Assembly (NCBI RefSeq): GCF_019857205.1
Contig: NZ_JAHWXO010000007.1
Location: 62,001-126,000, forward strand
DNA length: 64,000 bases
Direction: 5' to 3'
Origin: Qipengyuania pacifica
GTDB lineage: Bacteria; Pseudomonadota; Alphaproteobacteria; Sphingomonadales; Sphingomonadaceae
In this document: in pieces, positions 50,544 to 59,807 of the stretch
How positions within the stretch are numbered: the stretch's first letter is position 1
Layout: the number at the start of each line of letters is the position of its first letter
Program-made: the position numbers and the translations under genes
The notes under the pieces: generated by a model
What the model saw: only the letters and a program-made list of their open reading frames with translations
The model's database searches: none
Told to the model about the DNA's origin: nothing

Positions 50544-51655
50544 CAGAACACCACCACGCTGCGGATGCTTTCACCTGCATGCATAAGGTCAAACCCCTTG
50601 TTGATGTCCTCTAGGCTGAGAACGTGAGTGATCATCGGGTCGATCTCGATCTTCCCGTCCATGTACCAATCGACGATTTTCGGAACATCGGTGCGGCCCT
50701 TGGCTCCGCCGAACGCCGTGCCGCGCCAGTTGCGACCGGTCACCAGTTGGAAGGGCCGGGTGGAGATTTCCTTGCCCGCTTCGGCAACGCCAATGACGAT
50801 GGATGTACCCCAGCCGCGATGGCAAGCCTCCAGGGCCGTGCGCATCACCTCCGTATTACCCGTACAGTCGAAGGTGTAATCGGCTCCTCCGTCCGTCATC
50901 TCGACGACCTTGGCCACCACTTCGTCCCGGCTCATACCCTTGGTATTGAGGAAATGGGTCATTCCGAACTTGCGGCCCCATTCTTCGCGATCAGAATTGA
51001 TGTCGATGCCGATGATCATGCCGGCGCCGGCGAGCCGCGCACCCTGAATGACATTGAGACCGATCCCGCCCAGGCCGAAGACCACGACATTGTCACCAAC
51101 CTGGACCTTGGCCGTATTGGTCACTGCGCCGACGCCCGTTGTGACACCGCAGCCGATATAGCAGCTCGTCTTGAAGGGGGCATCCTCACGAATCTTGGCG
51201 ACCGCGATTTCGGGCAGGACAGTGAAGTTCGAGAAGGTCGAGCAGCCCATATAATGGAAAATCGGCTCGCCCTTGTAGGAAAAGCGCGTCGTACCATCGG
51301 GCATCAAGCCCTTACCCTGAGTGGCCCTGATCGCGGTACAAAGGTTCGTCTTGCCGCTCAGGCACGATTTGCACTGGCGGCATTCGGGGGTGTAAAGCGG
51401 AATGACGTGGTCGCCGGGCGAGACGCTCGTGACGCCGGCGCCGACTTCACGCACGATTCCTGCGCCCTCATGACCCAGGACACTGGGAAAGATCCCCTCG
51501 CTGTCCAATCCATCGAGCGTATACGCATCCGTGTGGCAGAGACCGGTCGCCATGATCTCGACCAGCACTTCGCCCGCCTTTGGTCCCTCCAGGTCTAACT
51601 CGACGATTTCGAGTGGTTGCTTGGGGGCGAAAGCGACGGCGGCGCGGGTTTTCAT
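50543..51655 (-). CDS. adhC: S-(hydroxymethyl)glutathione dehydrogenase / class III alcohol dehydrogenase
   Basis: 370 residues from ATG 51655 ([20 protein letters not shown]). The catalytic zinc set is in [10 protein letters not shown] and [12 protein letters not shown] with a later Cys in [15 protein letters not shown]; the structural zinc loop is C-x2-C-x2-C-x7-C ([16 protein letters not shown]). NAD binding shows [12 protein letters not shown]. It oxidises the formaldehyde-glutathione adduct to S-formylglutathione. First gene of the adhC-scoA-scoB-fghA operon. No separate gfa gene is present. Confidence 0.96.
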   Translation of the reverse strand: MKTRAAVAFAPKQPLEIVELDLEGPKAGEVLVEIMATGLCHTDAYTLDGLDSEGIFPSVLGHEGAGIVREVGAGVTSVSPGDHVIPLYTPECRQCKSCLSGKTNLCTAIRATQGKGLMPDGTTRFSYKGEPIFHYMGCSTFSNFTVLPEIAVAKIREDAPFKTSCYIGCGVTTGVGAVTNTAKVQVGDNVVVFGLGGIGLNVIQGARLAGAGMIIGIDINSDREEWGRKFGMTHFLNTKGMSRDEVVAKVVEMTDGGADYTFDCTGNTEVMRTALEACHRGWGTSIVIGVAEAGKEISTRPFQLVTGRNWRGTAFGGAKGRTDVPKIVDWYMDGKIEIDPMITHVLSLEDINKGFDLMHAGESIRSVVVF

Positions 51656-51711
51656 GGGAATGTCGGCTCCGGTAGTTGGTGCCGGCACTCCGGCCTCGGT
51701 GCGGATAGTGG

Positions 51712-51788
<77 letters not shown>

Positions 51789-51855
51789 ACCACGGCGTGC
51801 CACCTAGGGGCGCCTTTGCGGGCGGTCAAGCGGGTCATGCGAGATTTGGCGCAGG

Positions 51856-52341
51856 TCAGCGGAAACTTCTTCTGGCGAGCTGACGCAGGGTGTGGCCCGA
51901 GACAGGGTCTCGCCAATCCGCTGCAATTTCGGCCGCCGGGCGCAACACAAATTCACGTTCTCGAAACAGGGGATGCGGGATCGAAAGAGTTGTCGAATGC
52001 CAGGCCCCGCCGCTCCAAAGAACGATGTCGAGATCGAGTGTGCGCGATCGCCACCTCTGCCCGCGCCGCTCGCGTCCGAACTTTTCCTCTATTGATTGAA
52101 GGTGTTCCAGCGTCTCGGTGGGATCGAGATCGCCACTGATTACGACAGCGCCATTGGCATACTGCCGCTGCGAAGGGCCGATGGGCACGCTATCCACCCA
52201 AGACGAGACGGCTTCGACCTCCCAGCCTTCCTCGGCCAGTTCTGCCACCGCCGCATCAAGCACTGCGCGCGGGGCACCGATCTGGGGTACGCGCCGGTTC
52301 GACCCCAGTGCAATCAGGTAGCGATGCTTGCTTGCCTCCAT
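51856..52341 (-). CDS. folK: 2-amino-4-hydroxy-6-hydroxymethyldihydropteridine diphosphokinase
   Basis: 161 residues. HPPK marks are LIALGSNRRVPQIGAP, YANGAVVISGDLDPTETLEHLQ, the R-RGQRWRSRTLDLDIVLW segment with catalytic Asp pair (RTLDLDIV), and IPHPLFREREFVLRPAAEI. It transfers pyrophosphate from ATP to the pterin in folate synthesis, in the cytoplasm. It stands alone; folP and folB are not near. Divergent from the M20 peptidase with a 53-base gap. Confidence 0.95.
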   Translation of the reverse strand: MEASKHRYLIALGSNRRVPQIGAPRAVLDAAVAELAEEGWEVEAVSSWVDSVPIGPSQRQYANGAVVISGDLDPTETLEHLQSIEEKFGRERRGQRWRSRTLDLDIVLWSGGAWHSTTLSIPHPLFREREFVLRPAAEIAADWRDPVSGHTLRQLARRSFR

Positions 52342-52394
52342 GAAGGCTCCGTCCTAGCGTCCCGCCGCGTGATAGCCAACTGGAGGGGCAGGCG

Positions 52395-53816
52395 ATGAGG
52401 GTAAAGGCATTTCTTCTGGCGGGCGCGCTGGCTTCGGCGGGCCCAATTGCGGCTCAGGATACCGAAACGCGTCAACTGACCGATCACCAGCAGATGGTCC
52501 ATGACATCTATCGCGACATAATAGGCTTTCGTACGGCGCGCGGTCATCAGCAGGTGAATGACATGGTCGCGTACCTCACGAAGCGTCTGTCCGACGCTCG
52601 CTTCGCGCAGGAAGACCTGATGGTCACTGACTACGACAGCGACGGCGAACTGACGCAGGGGCTTATCGTGCGATATCGCGGTGACGGATCATCGGGCGAC
52701 AAGCCGATCGTGATGCTGGCTCACATGGACGTGGTGGATGCTCTGCCGGAGGATTGGGATCGCGATCCCTTCACTCTGACCGAAGAAGACGGTTATTTCT
52801 TCGGGCGCGGAACGATGGACAACAAGTATGGCGTCGCCAATCTCGTAGGCACTTTCATACGGCTGAAAAATGAAGGTTGGACGCCCAACCGGGATCTCTA
52901 CCTGGCTTTCTCTGGTGATGAGGAAACCGGCATGGTTTCCACCCGCGCACAGGCGAAGTGGATCGCAGAGAACGCCGACCCTGCTTTCGTGCTGAATTCC
53001 GATGCCGGCGGAACGGCGCTGGACGACGAGTTCAAGCCGCTGGCCATGCGTGTTCAGGCTGCAGAAAAAACGTTTGCGACGTTCGAGCTTACCGTGACCA
53101 ATCCAGGCGGCCACTCTTCGCGGCCGCGCTCCGACAATGCCATCTATGAACTGTCGGCAGCGCTTCTGAAATTGGCCGATCACAAATTCGCAGTTCAGGC
53201 GACACCGCTGACACGAAGCTATTTTGCAGCCCTTGGCCAGAGCGTGCCGGGCGAACTGGGCAATGCCATGCGGGCCTTTGCGGAAAACCCTGAAGATCCG
53301 GCAGCCGTCGCCACGCTTCAGTCGAACCCCGAGACGGTGGGTACGCTCGGCACGACTTGCGTTGCGACGATGCTGCGCGCTGGGCATGCGGAAAACGCCT
53401 TGCCGCAGAGCGCGACGGCGACCGTGAACTGCCGCATTTTCCCCGGCATCGGGGTCGAGAAGACCCAAGCCGAACTGGCCCGCGTCATCGGCAACGACAA
53501 TGTTTCGTTCAAGCTGATGGCAGAGGTGACGGAAAGCCCCGTCTCTGTTCTCCGGGACGATGTCCGGGCAGCGGTGGCAAAAAGCCTCGCCGCACGATAC
53601 GGCAAGGACATACCCATCATTCCCTATATGGAATCGGGCGGTACCGACGGGATGCATTACCGCACGTTAGGCTACGATACGGTCGCCATAAGCGGAGGGG
53701 CCAGCCGATCGCAGGACATGTATGCGCATGGCCTCAACGAGCGGGCGAGTGTCGATGCATTCTATTCGGGCCTCGATCACTGGACGATCATACTCAAGGA
53801 ACTGGCAGGCGGATAA
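52395..53816 (+). CDS. Secreted M20 family metallopeptidase
   Basis: 473 residues with a cleavable signal (MRVKAFLLAGALASAGPIAA, cut before Gln). The di-zinc set is seen in MLAHMDVVDALPE (His-x-Asp), GRGTMDNKYG (bridging Asp), FSGDEETGMVS (catalytic Glu pair), LNSDAGG (Asp) and a His in YAHGLNERAS near the C-terminus. A dimerisation insert runs about 210-330. It is a periplasmic or exported peptidase or amidohydrolase, probably for small peptides. The C-terminal part reads SGGASRSQDMYAHG. No partner gene is evident. Confidence 0.88.
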   Translation: MRVKAFLLAGALASAGPIAAQDTETRQLTDHQQMVHDIYRDIIGFRTARGHQQVNDMVAYLTKRLSDARFAQEDLMVTDYDSDGELTQGLIVRYRGDGSSGDKPIVMLAHMDVVDALPEDWDRDPFTLTEEDGYFFGRGTMDNKYGVANLVGTFIRLKNEGWTPNRDLYLAFSGDEETGMVSTRAQAKWIAENADPAFVLNSDAGGTALDDEFKPLAMRVQAAEKTFATFELTVTNPGGHSSRPRSDNAIYELSAALLKLADHKFAVQATPLTRSYFAALGQSVPGELGNAMRAFAENPEDPAAVATLQSNPETVGTLGTTCVATMLRAGHAENALPQSATATVNCRIFPGIGVEKTQAELARVIGNDNVSFKLMAEVTESPVSVLRDDVRAAVAKSLAARYGKDIPIIPYMESGGTDGMHYRTLGYDTVAISGGASRSQDMYAHGLNERASVDAFYSGLDHWTIILKELAGG

Positions 53817-53838
53817 CGCGGGGGCGCACAGCCCGCCG

Positions 53839-54702
53839 TCAGATATCCTCGCAGATGCGCCCGTAAAGCTGGGGACGCCGATCGCGAAAGAAGCCCATGC
53901 CCGCACGATGTTTTCGTGCGCGGTCGAGGTCGAGCGTTGCGACGAGGACACCATGTGACGAACCGCCGAATTCCTCGACCAGATCGCCCCATTCATCGCT
54001 GATGAAACTGTGGCCATAGAAGCTCTGCTGACGATCCGCGGGACCTTCGTGTCCGATACGATTGGCCGCGCAGACGGGCATGCAATTGGACACCGCATGA
54101 CCAATCATCGCACGACGCCACATGCGGCTGGTATCGAGATCTGCATCGTAAGGTTCTGAGCCGATGGCAGTCGGATAAAACAGCACTTCGGCCCCCTTCA
54201 GCGCCATGACGCGAGCACATTCGGGATACCATTGATCCCAGCAGATGCCGATGCCGATACGCGCGCCGAACACATCCCATACCTTGAACCCGTCATTGCC
54301 CGGGCGGAAGTAGTATTTCTCTTCGTAGCCCGGTCCATCGGGAATATGGCTTTTGCGATAAGTCCCCATGATTTCGCCATCCGGGCCGATCATGGCGAGC
54401 GTGTTGTAGTAATGCTGGCCGTCACGTTCGAAGAAGCTTGTCGGAATGGCCACCTTTAATCTTGCGGCGATTTCCTGCATGGCAATGACGCTGGGACTTT
54501 CGCCGGTCGGGTGAGCAAGAGCAAAGAGGTCCTCCTCCTCCTCCCGGCAGAAATATTCCCCCGCGAACAGTTCGGGCGGCAGGATGATCTGTGCGCCCTT
54601 GGCCGCCGCGTCTTCCACCAGTTTCGAGACGGCGGCGATATTGTCTGCCGCATCGGGACGGGCGAGCGGCAATTGCAGGACGGCGACGGTCAGTTCTCTC
54701 AT
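53839..54702 (-). CDS. aguB: N-carbamoylputrescine amidase-type nitrilase
   Basis: 287 residues, cytoplasmic. The nitrilase triad is E44 (LPPELFAGEYF), K117 (GTYRKSHIPDGPGY) and C154 (IGICWDQWYPE). Segments YFRPGNDGFKVWD and RAMIGHAVSNCMPVCAANRIG are typical of N-carbamoylputrescine amidases, which turn N-carbamoylputrescine to putrescine with loss of CO2 and ammonia. The matching agmatine deiminase (aguA) is not in the window. Function by family is good; the exact amide is likely but not proven. The gene is convergent with the M20 peptidase. Confidence 0.85.
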   Translation of the reverse strand: MRELTVAVLQLPLARPDAADNIAAVSKLVEDAAAKGAQIILPPELFAGEYFCREEEEDLFALAHPTGESPSVIAMQEIAARLKVAIPTSFFERDGQHYYNTLAMIGPDGEIMGTYRKSHIPDGPGYEEKYYFRPGNDGFKVWDVFGARIGIGICWDQWYPECARVMALKGAEVLFYPTAIGSEPYDADLDTSRMWRRAMIGHAVSNCMPVCAANRIGHEGPADRQQSFYGHSFISDEWGDLVEEFGGSSHGVLVATLDLDRARKHRAGMGFFRDRRPQLYGRICEDI

Positions 54703-54740
54703 GGGCGCCAGATAAGCAACCGTCGCGCGTCAGGCAATGA

Positions 54741-55592
54741 TCAGTCCCGCTTGCGGAACAGCAGCGTCATGCGATCGCTTTCACCCAGATCGCGGGTTTG
54801 CGCGTCCATCGCATCATCGCCCCCGAGGCTTGGCGGCATCATCCATACGCCGTCTTCCCAATTGGCCGGATCGCGCGGATTTGCGTTCACCTCGCTGCTG
54901 CCGACGAATTCGAAGCCCAGGGCCTCCACGAAGCCCACGACATCGTCCTGTCGCAAATAGCCTTTCGAGCCGTTGGCATAGTCGGCGCTGGCATCTTCGG
55001 GCGCGCGATGCTGGACGATGCCAAGCATCCCGCCCGGCTTGAGCAGGCCGCGCATGGTCTTGATTTCGCTGTCCGCATTGTTCCAGCGCATCATGTTGTG
55101 GAGCATGCGAATGACGAGGATGCGATCGAACGTGCCCGCTTCGCCTTCCGGCACGGCATCAAGCGTCATGGCCGAGAAATGTTCTGCCGGAAGCCCGGTG
55201 AATTCGGCAGCTTCGGCAGGAAAGCCGGCGGCCCCGGCGCGGATGCGCTGCTGCGCTTCGGCGTCGAAGGGACCGCTGGTGGGATCGTAATACAATCCGA
55301 CGAGCTGCCCCTCACCGCCCAGATAATGCCCGAGCACACGCGTGTACCAGCCGCCGCCGGGCGCATATTCACCGACTTTCATGTCCGGTGCGACGCGGAA
55401 GAATGCGAGGGTTTCGGAAGGGTGACGATACTGATCACGCGCGCGATCGTCGGCGCGGCTGGGATGATTGATCGCGCCGGATATGGCTTCGGCATGAGTC
55501 GCTGCAAAGGCCGCGGGATCGGGCAATTTCTGATCGTCGGCAACGGCAGGAACGCCGAATGCCAGCGCTGTGGCGGCGAGCAGGTAACGCAT
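54741..55592 (-). CDS. Exported class I methyltransferase-fold protein (COG4798 type)
   Basis: 283 residues from ATG 55592 ([20 protein letters not shown]), an apparent signal peptide cut after Ala near 18. Residues 70-190 have a SAM-dependent methyltransferase layout: [21 protein letters not shown] in place of the first glycine motif, [21 protein letters not shown], and [16 protein letters not shown]. Export of such a domain is odd because SAM is cytoplasmic; the predicted family is known in alpha- and gammaproteobacteria without an assigned role. It is divergent from msrA. A longer open frame to 56378 is not coding. Confidence 0.78.
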   Translation of the reverse strand: MRYLLAATALAFGVPAVADDQKLPDPAAFAATHAEAISGAINHPSRADDRARDQYRHPSETLAFFRVAPDMKVGEYAPGGGWYTRVLGHYLGGEGQLVGLYYDPTSGPFDAEAQQRIRAGAAGFPAEAAEFTGLPAEHFSAMTLDAVPEGEAGTFDRILVIRMLHNMMRWNNADSEIKTMRGLLKPGGMLGIVQHRAPEDASADYANGSKGYLRQDDVVGFVEALGFEFVGSSEVNANPRDPANWEDGVWMMPPSLGGDDAMDAQTRDLGESDRMTLLFRKRD

Positions 55593-55697
55593 CTGATCTC
55601 TCCCTCGAATGGATCGGTGATGTCCTGCACGTGCAACTGCACGATGACAAGCGCGGGACGGATTCCTATCTTGGTATCCAACAAGGAGTTTGATGAC

Positions 55698-56234
55698 ATG
55701 GCAGAACAGCAGGCGATCATTGCCGGCGGGTGCTTCTGGTGCACCGAAGCGGTGATGAAAGACGTGATCGGCGTCAGCGAAGTAGAGAGCGGCTATATCG
55801 GCGGGCACCAGGCGAACCCGACCTACAAGGAGGTCTGCACGGGCAATACCGGCCATGCCGAAGGCGTGCGTGTCACATTCGACGACGAGCAGATCACGCT
55901 GGCCCAGCTTTACGACGTCTTTCTGGGCACGCATGATCCGACCCAGCTGAACCGGCAGGGCAACGATGTCGGCACCCAGTATCGCAGTGCGATCTTCCCA
56001 CTCGAAGGGCAGGAAGAGGAAGCCAGGGCCGCGATTGCGCGATGGAACGACGAACACGAGGGACAGAAGGCCGTCACCACCATCGAGAGCGGCGAATGGT
56101 ACCCGGCGGAGGATTACCATCAGGAATACTGGGATGGCGAAGGCCAGCGGAATCCGTACTGCCTTGCAGTTATCCCGCCCAAGCTGATGAAACTGCGCAA
56201 AAGCTTTCAGAAGTATCTGAAGGAAGACGCCTGA
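55698..56234 (+). CDS. msrA: Peptide methionine sulfoxide reductase A
   Basis: 178 residues from ATG 55698 with AAGGAG nine bases before. The active site [10 protein letters not shown] has the catalytic Cys; other blocks are [45 protein letters not shown] and an AEDYHQEYW segment that is the substrate-binding end. It reduces methionine-S-sulfoxide in proteins. There is no MsrB fusion. Recycling Cys candidates are the second Cys of FWC and C near the C-terminus (NPYCLAV). It is divergent from the methyltransferase-like gene and ends before a strong terminator. Confidence 0.95.
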   Translation: MAEQQAIIAGGCFWCTEAVMKDVIGVSEVESGYIGGHQANPTYKEVCTGNTGHAEGVRVTFDDEQITLAQLYDVFLGTHDPTQLNRQGNDVGTQYRSAIFPLEGQEEEARAAIARWNDEHEGQKAVTTIESGEWYPAEDYHQEYWDGEGQRNPYCLAVIPPKLMKLRKSFQKYLKEDA

Positions 56235-56307
56235 TTCGAACGGCCGGCTGCTCAGCTTTGCAGCCGCAAAGCTGAGACATGGACCGGGTGTTACACAGTC
56301 CAAGAGC

Positions 56308-56351
56308 AAAAAAACCACCGCCGGATAATTCTCGTCCGACGGTGGTTTTTT
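56308..56351. terminator. Bidirectional terminator after msrA
   Basis: Stem of 11 bp with one mismatch (56315-56325 with 56335-56345), 9-base loop, preceded by seven A and followed by six T. It stands 74 bases beyond msrA and keeps msrA transcripts out of the riboswitch region. Confidence 0.9.
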
Positions 56352-56487
56352 GCGATTCTGGCAGGGCGGGATAGGCATGGAGAATACGCTGACACGCGGG
56401 GCAGCGAGTAGGAAAGCCGGTAATGATGCGAGCTCTGTACCGGCCTACCTTGCGCGCCGGATGGGTCGCTGCTAGCCAACCACCGTC

Positions 56488-56660
56488 ATCTGGGGAGTAG
56501 CCCGCCGCATTCAGTGCGGTTCCCTCGCGTCAACATACTCGGCCGAGAGGCCGTGGCGCAGGGGTTCGAGCATCCGTTCGGGCAAGACCAATGGCACCTG
56601 ACTTTCGTCCGGCCGGGCGGAAGGTCCGGTGCCGTTGAAGTCTTGAAGCCCGGCCCGGAG
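56488..56660 (+). promoter_or_regulatory. yybP-ykoY manganese riboswitch
   Basis: The conserved core is in place: GGGGAGTAG at 56492-56500, CAACATACTCGG at about 56531-56542, the GGCC/GGCC hairpin after it, and GGCAAGACC at 56581-56589. In this riboswitch class Mn2+ binding turns on exporters of the UPF0016/GDT1 and MntP types, and the gene downstream is a UPF0016 protein. The expression platform (56590-56660) can form a hairpin GGCACC/GGTGCC enclosing CTTTCGTCC/GGGCGGAAG (two G:U), or instead pair GGCCGGGC (56611-56618) with GCCCGGCC (56648-56655) next to the CGGAG ribosome site. Confidence 0.9.
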
Positions 56661-56667
56661 ATACCCT

Positions 56668-57246
56668 GTGGAAGCCATTCTCACTTCGACCGCCGTGGTT
56701 GCGCTCGCCGAAATCGGCGACAAGACCATGCTCCTTGCCATTGTGCTTGCAACGCGATTTCGCAAACCTCTGCCGATCGTTTTCGGCATCCTGGTCGCCA
56801 CCTTGGCAAACCATGGGATTGCAGCTTTCGTTGGCCAATCCGTCGCCAGCTTTCTGGAAGGTCCGTGGTTTCGCTATGCCGTCGGAGCAAGCTTCATCGC
56901 AATGGCCCTGTGGACGCTTGTGCCAGACAAGCTGGACGACGATGAACAACCCAAGGCTCCGCGGTTCGGGGCATTCCTGACAACCACCATCGCGTTCTTC
57001 ATTGTCGAAATCGGAGACAAAACGCAGGTTGCCACCATCGCCCTGGGGGCGCAGTTCCAGAGCGTCCTTCTGGTCACGCTGGGCACGACGCTTGGCATGA
57101 TGCTGGCCAATGTGCCGGCGGTCTATTTCGGCAATGCCATCGTAGAGCGCGTCTCGTTGAAAGCGGTACGGATTATTGCGGCGCTGCTATTCCTTGCGAT
57201 AGGCCTGTGGGTCATCGCGGCCGCGGCACTGCCGGGCATCTCCTGA
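56668..57246 (+). CDS. UPF0016/GDT1 family cation transporter, likely manganese exporter
   Basis: 192 residues from GTG 56668, CGGAG 7 bases upstream. Six helices in two inverted triplets, each with the family motif E-x-G-D-K-(T/S): AEIGDKTMLLAI at about 14-25 and VEIGDKTQVATIAL at about 112-125. The acidic-Lys-Thr residues bind the ion. Members such as TMEM165 and cyanobacterial Mnx move Mn2+ or Ca2+ out against H+. The riboswitch directly upstream supports Mn2+ as substrate. The gene is single. Confidence 0.92.
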   Translation: MEAILTSTAVVALAEIGDKTMLLAIVLATRFRKPLPIVFGILVATLANHGIAAFVGQSVASFLEGPWFRYAVGASFIAMALWTLVPDKLDDDEQPKAPRFGAFLTTTIAFFIVEIGDKTQVATIALGAQFQSVLLVTLGTTLGMMLANVPAVYFGNAIVERVSLKAVRIIAALLFLAIGLWVIAAAALPGIS

Positions 57247-57326
57247 TTGGAGCTTGCGATTCATTTCGCAGTGGTGGCAACGCCCAGGAAACGCCCGCGC
57301 AGCATTAACCGGTTTCCCGTGCCACC

Positions 57327-59792
57327 CTATTCGGCGGGGACCAAATCGCCGAGCGCGACCGTCTGATCGACGTCTTCGGCGATGGTGAAGGCAAAGGTCG
57401 TCTGGTCGGCATCGTTCAGTACGATCGTCCAGCGGCCGGGAGCAAGGCCGGTCGCACCAAAACGGCCGGCCGAGTTGGTGAATAGCGCAACGGGTTCCCG
57501 TTCGGGATGGGCATCCTCGATCGCGACGCCAGACAGAAGCGAAATCGGTTCGCCATCGCCGTTAAGCAAACGCCCGACCACGCTCGCCATATAGTCCGAG
57601 CCGACAGTCAGGCGGTATCCTCCGCGATAGGGCGGAAGGAGCCGGAAGGAACCTTCACCCAGATCCGTATTCAGGGGCGCATCGGGAGCAGTTATCAGCA
57701 GGTTACGTTCGCTATAGCTGCTCAGGCTGGGCTGCAGGGCGGTACCCAATGCGCCGCTGTTTGCCGCGGCCGAGCGCCCGGTCGGTTCTATCAGTATGTC
57801 GGTTCCACGCAGCGAGGCATGTGGACTGACGATGGCGAAACTGTCCTGGATGGGCCGTCCGACCGAAAATGCACCGTCTGCGACAGCCAGGGCAGTGCCG
57901 AACCGAAGGGATGTCCTCTGGCTCGTCGATCCGCCGAGATCACCTTCGAACGCGCCAAAATGACTGAAGCCCAGTTCGGCCCGGTTGCTGAACAGCGTGC
58001 CATTGGCGCCGGTCACTATGCCGACGTCGCTGTGTTCGATATCGGCGCTGAAATTATAGGCCCCGGTCCCCGTCCCGTGGTACGTCTGGTAGGTCAGGCG
58101 TTTGCGGTCGCCGCGGCTGTCGTAATCGGCGCGCAGGCTTGAACTGCGATCGAAACGGAAGACGAGCGAGAAGAACGCGCTGAGCCGGTTTTGCCCGCCC
58201 ACCCGGTCATATCCGAAATCGCCAGTCAGGTTCAGCCGGGGCGAGATCTGCCAACCACCGGTGGCGCGCAGACTGCCGACATCGGGTTCGTCATCCCGGC
58301 CGCGCGAATAGCGCGCATCCAAGCCGGCATAGACCGTGTCGCTGTAGCTTGCCCCGGCGATGTAGCGATAGGGATTGAACGGCAAGCCGGTACCGATCGG
58401 GGAGAAGTTCCGGCTTCGTGTCTCGATGGAGGCTGACAGAACGTCAGCGCCGCCGGCAGTATTGCGCGCGATAGTCCGCTGAAACGTAAGGATCGATGCC
58501 CAACCCGAGCCGACGCCTTCGCTGTGCGAGGCGGAGGCGAACCCGCCGAGAGACCCGATTGGAGTTGCGACAACCGCTTCGACACCGCCCATCCAACCGT
58601 CGGGATCTGCCTGCGCATTCGCGCCAAGTGTCAACCGGTCATTGATACCGCGCCGATAGAAGCCGCTGAAGGCGAGGTCGTCGCTATACACGGGACCGCG
58701 CCCACCCAATGGTGCGAGCACGCCGGCATAAAGCCCGAATTCGCTAAGACCTTCGGCAAGCTGTGCCTGATCGAGGAAAATGTCGAAATCGACGGTTTCG
58801 CTGCGTCCGGTATCATCGGTTATGGTCAGCTCGACGTCATTGGACCCTTGGGCAAAAGGGAAATCGGTCAGGTCGAACGTGCCCGGATCGAGTTCCAGCC
58901 GCCGAACGAGCTGTCCGTTAACCCGCACTTCCACCTGTGAACGACGATCCAGACGGAAACTGCGGCTGCCGCGCGGACGGATGATCCGTTGCGGATCGAG
59001 GAGGGAGTAGAAGCGCGAAACCGAAAGACCGCTGATCTCCGGTGCCGCCTGAAATCCGCGGGCCAATGTGCGCAGGTCCCCGGCCGATGCGCGCAGAAGA
59101 TTGCGTCGATCATCGTAGACCAGCCGCGTTCCGCGGCGCTGAAAATCCGGCCCTGGCGCGCTGGCCTGCCAATTGGCTTCGCTTTCCAGCACCACGCCAC
59201 CCAGCCTCGCCGCTCCGTCGAGAAAGGTGATGGGCGGCGCCAGCCCTTCGTCGCTACCCTGCTGAACCCAGTCCAGCGAACCGCGTATGTTGAGATAGGC
59301 ACTGAAATCGGCTGGCGCGACATAGTTGACCACCCCGCGCTCGTCTTCGTTGCCCAACGTCAGCGACCGGCTCGCCCTGCTTGCAGGGGCGATATCAAGG
59401 ATCAGTTGCAGCGATTGCGGATCATAGCGGATCGCGATGCCGACAGCTTCGAGATCGGATCGCCCTATCTGACCCTGCTGGGCCAACCGGGAGCGCAACC
59501 GTTCGACGAGCTGCGGTGCGATGCGCGGCTCCAGCAGCGCCAGCAGGCGTTCTGCCGCGAAGCTTGCCTGCCCGCCCGGCTCGAGCGTTAGGGTCGTGTC
59601 GCCAATATAGGTTTCGCCATCGAGCAGGGGTGCCGTCAGGACGAAGGTTCGCCCGGTAGGATTGACCTGATCGCCATCGGGGCCCGGATCGATCACCACG
59701 CGAGCGCGCACCTGGGCAGCGGGCTGCGCATTCCCCACTTGGGGAACGAGGCAACCGGCAAGCAGGACAGCAGCGAGTATCTGGCGGTTCAT
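57327..59792 (-). CDS. Outer membrane usher of a chaperone-usher pilus
   Basis: 821 residues with a signal peptide (MNRQILAAVLLAGCLVPQVG, cut before Gln 24 region). The N-terminal domain has FVLTAPLLDGETYIG; the barrel includes GVVNYVAPADFSAYLNIRG, the plug-like SRFYSLLDPQRIIRPRGSRS and VEVRVNGQLVRRLELDPGTFD block typical of usher domains, and EGLSEFGLYAGV. C-terminal beta-sandwich: GDGEPISLLSGVAIEDAHPE and FGATGLAPGRWTIVLN. It exports and assembles subunits delivered by the chaperone. The order of genes and the subunit types fit a sigma/archaic-like pilus system. It is the last gene of the operon. Confidence 0.88.
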   Translation of the reverse strand: MNRQILAAVLLAGCLVPQVGNAQPAAQVRARVVIDPGPDGDQVNPTGRTFVLTAPLLDGETYIGDTTLTLEPGGQASFAAERLLALLEPRIAPQLVERLRSRLAQQGQIGRSDLEAVGIAIRYDPQSLQLILDIAPASRASRSLTLGNEDERGVVNYVAPADFSAYLNIRGSLDWVQQGSDEGLAPPITFLDGAARLGGVVLESEANWQASAPGPDFQRRGTRLVYDDRRNLLRASAGDLRTLARGFQAAPEISGLSVSRFYSLLDPQRIIRPRGSRSFRLDRRSQVEVRVNGQLVRRLELDPGTFDLTDFPFAQGSNDVELTITDDTGRSETVDFDIFLDQAQLAEGLSEFGLYAGVLAPLGGRGPVYSDDLAFSGFYRRGINDRLTLGANAQADPDGWMGGVEAVVATPIGSLGGFASASHSEGVGSGWASILTFQRTIARNTAGGADVLSASIETRSRNFSPIGTGLPFNPYRYIAGASYSDTVYAGLDARYSRGRDDEPDVGSLRATGGWQISPRLNLTGDFGYDRVGGQNRLSAFFSLVFRFDRSSSLRADYDSRGDRKRLTYQTYHGTGTGAYNFSADIEHSDVGIVTGANGTLFSNRAELGFSHFGAFEGDLGGSTSQRTSLRFGTALAVADGAFSVGRPIQDSFAIVSPHASLRGTDILIEPTGRSAAANSGALGTALQPSLSSYSERNLLITAPDAPLNTDLGEGSFRLLPPYRGGYRLTVGSDYMASVVGRLLNGDGEPISLLSGVAIEDAHPEREPVALFTNSAGRFGATGLAPGRWTIVLNDADQTTFAFTIAEDVDQTVALGDLVPAE

Positions 59793-59807
59793 ACGAACCT
59801 GGGGCCC

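Noticed and set aside
55593..56378. N-terminal extension of the methyltransferase-like gene
   Set aside because: The extension runs antisense through msrA and lacks conserved sequence; the signal peptide at 55592 marks the start.
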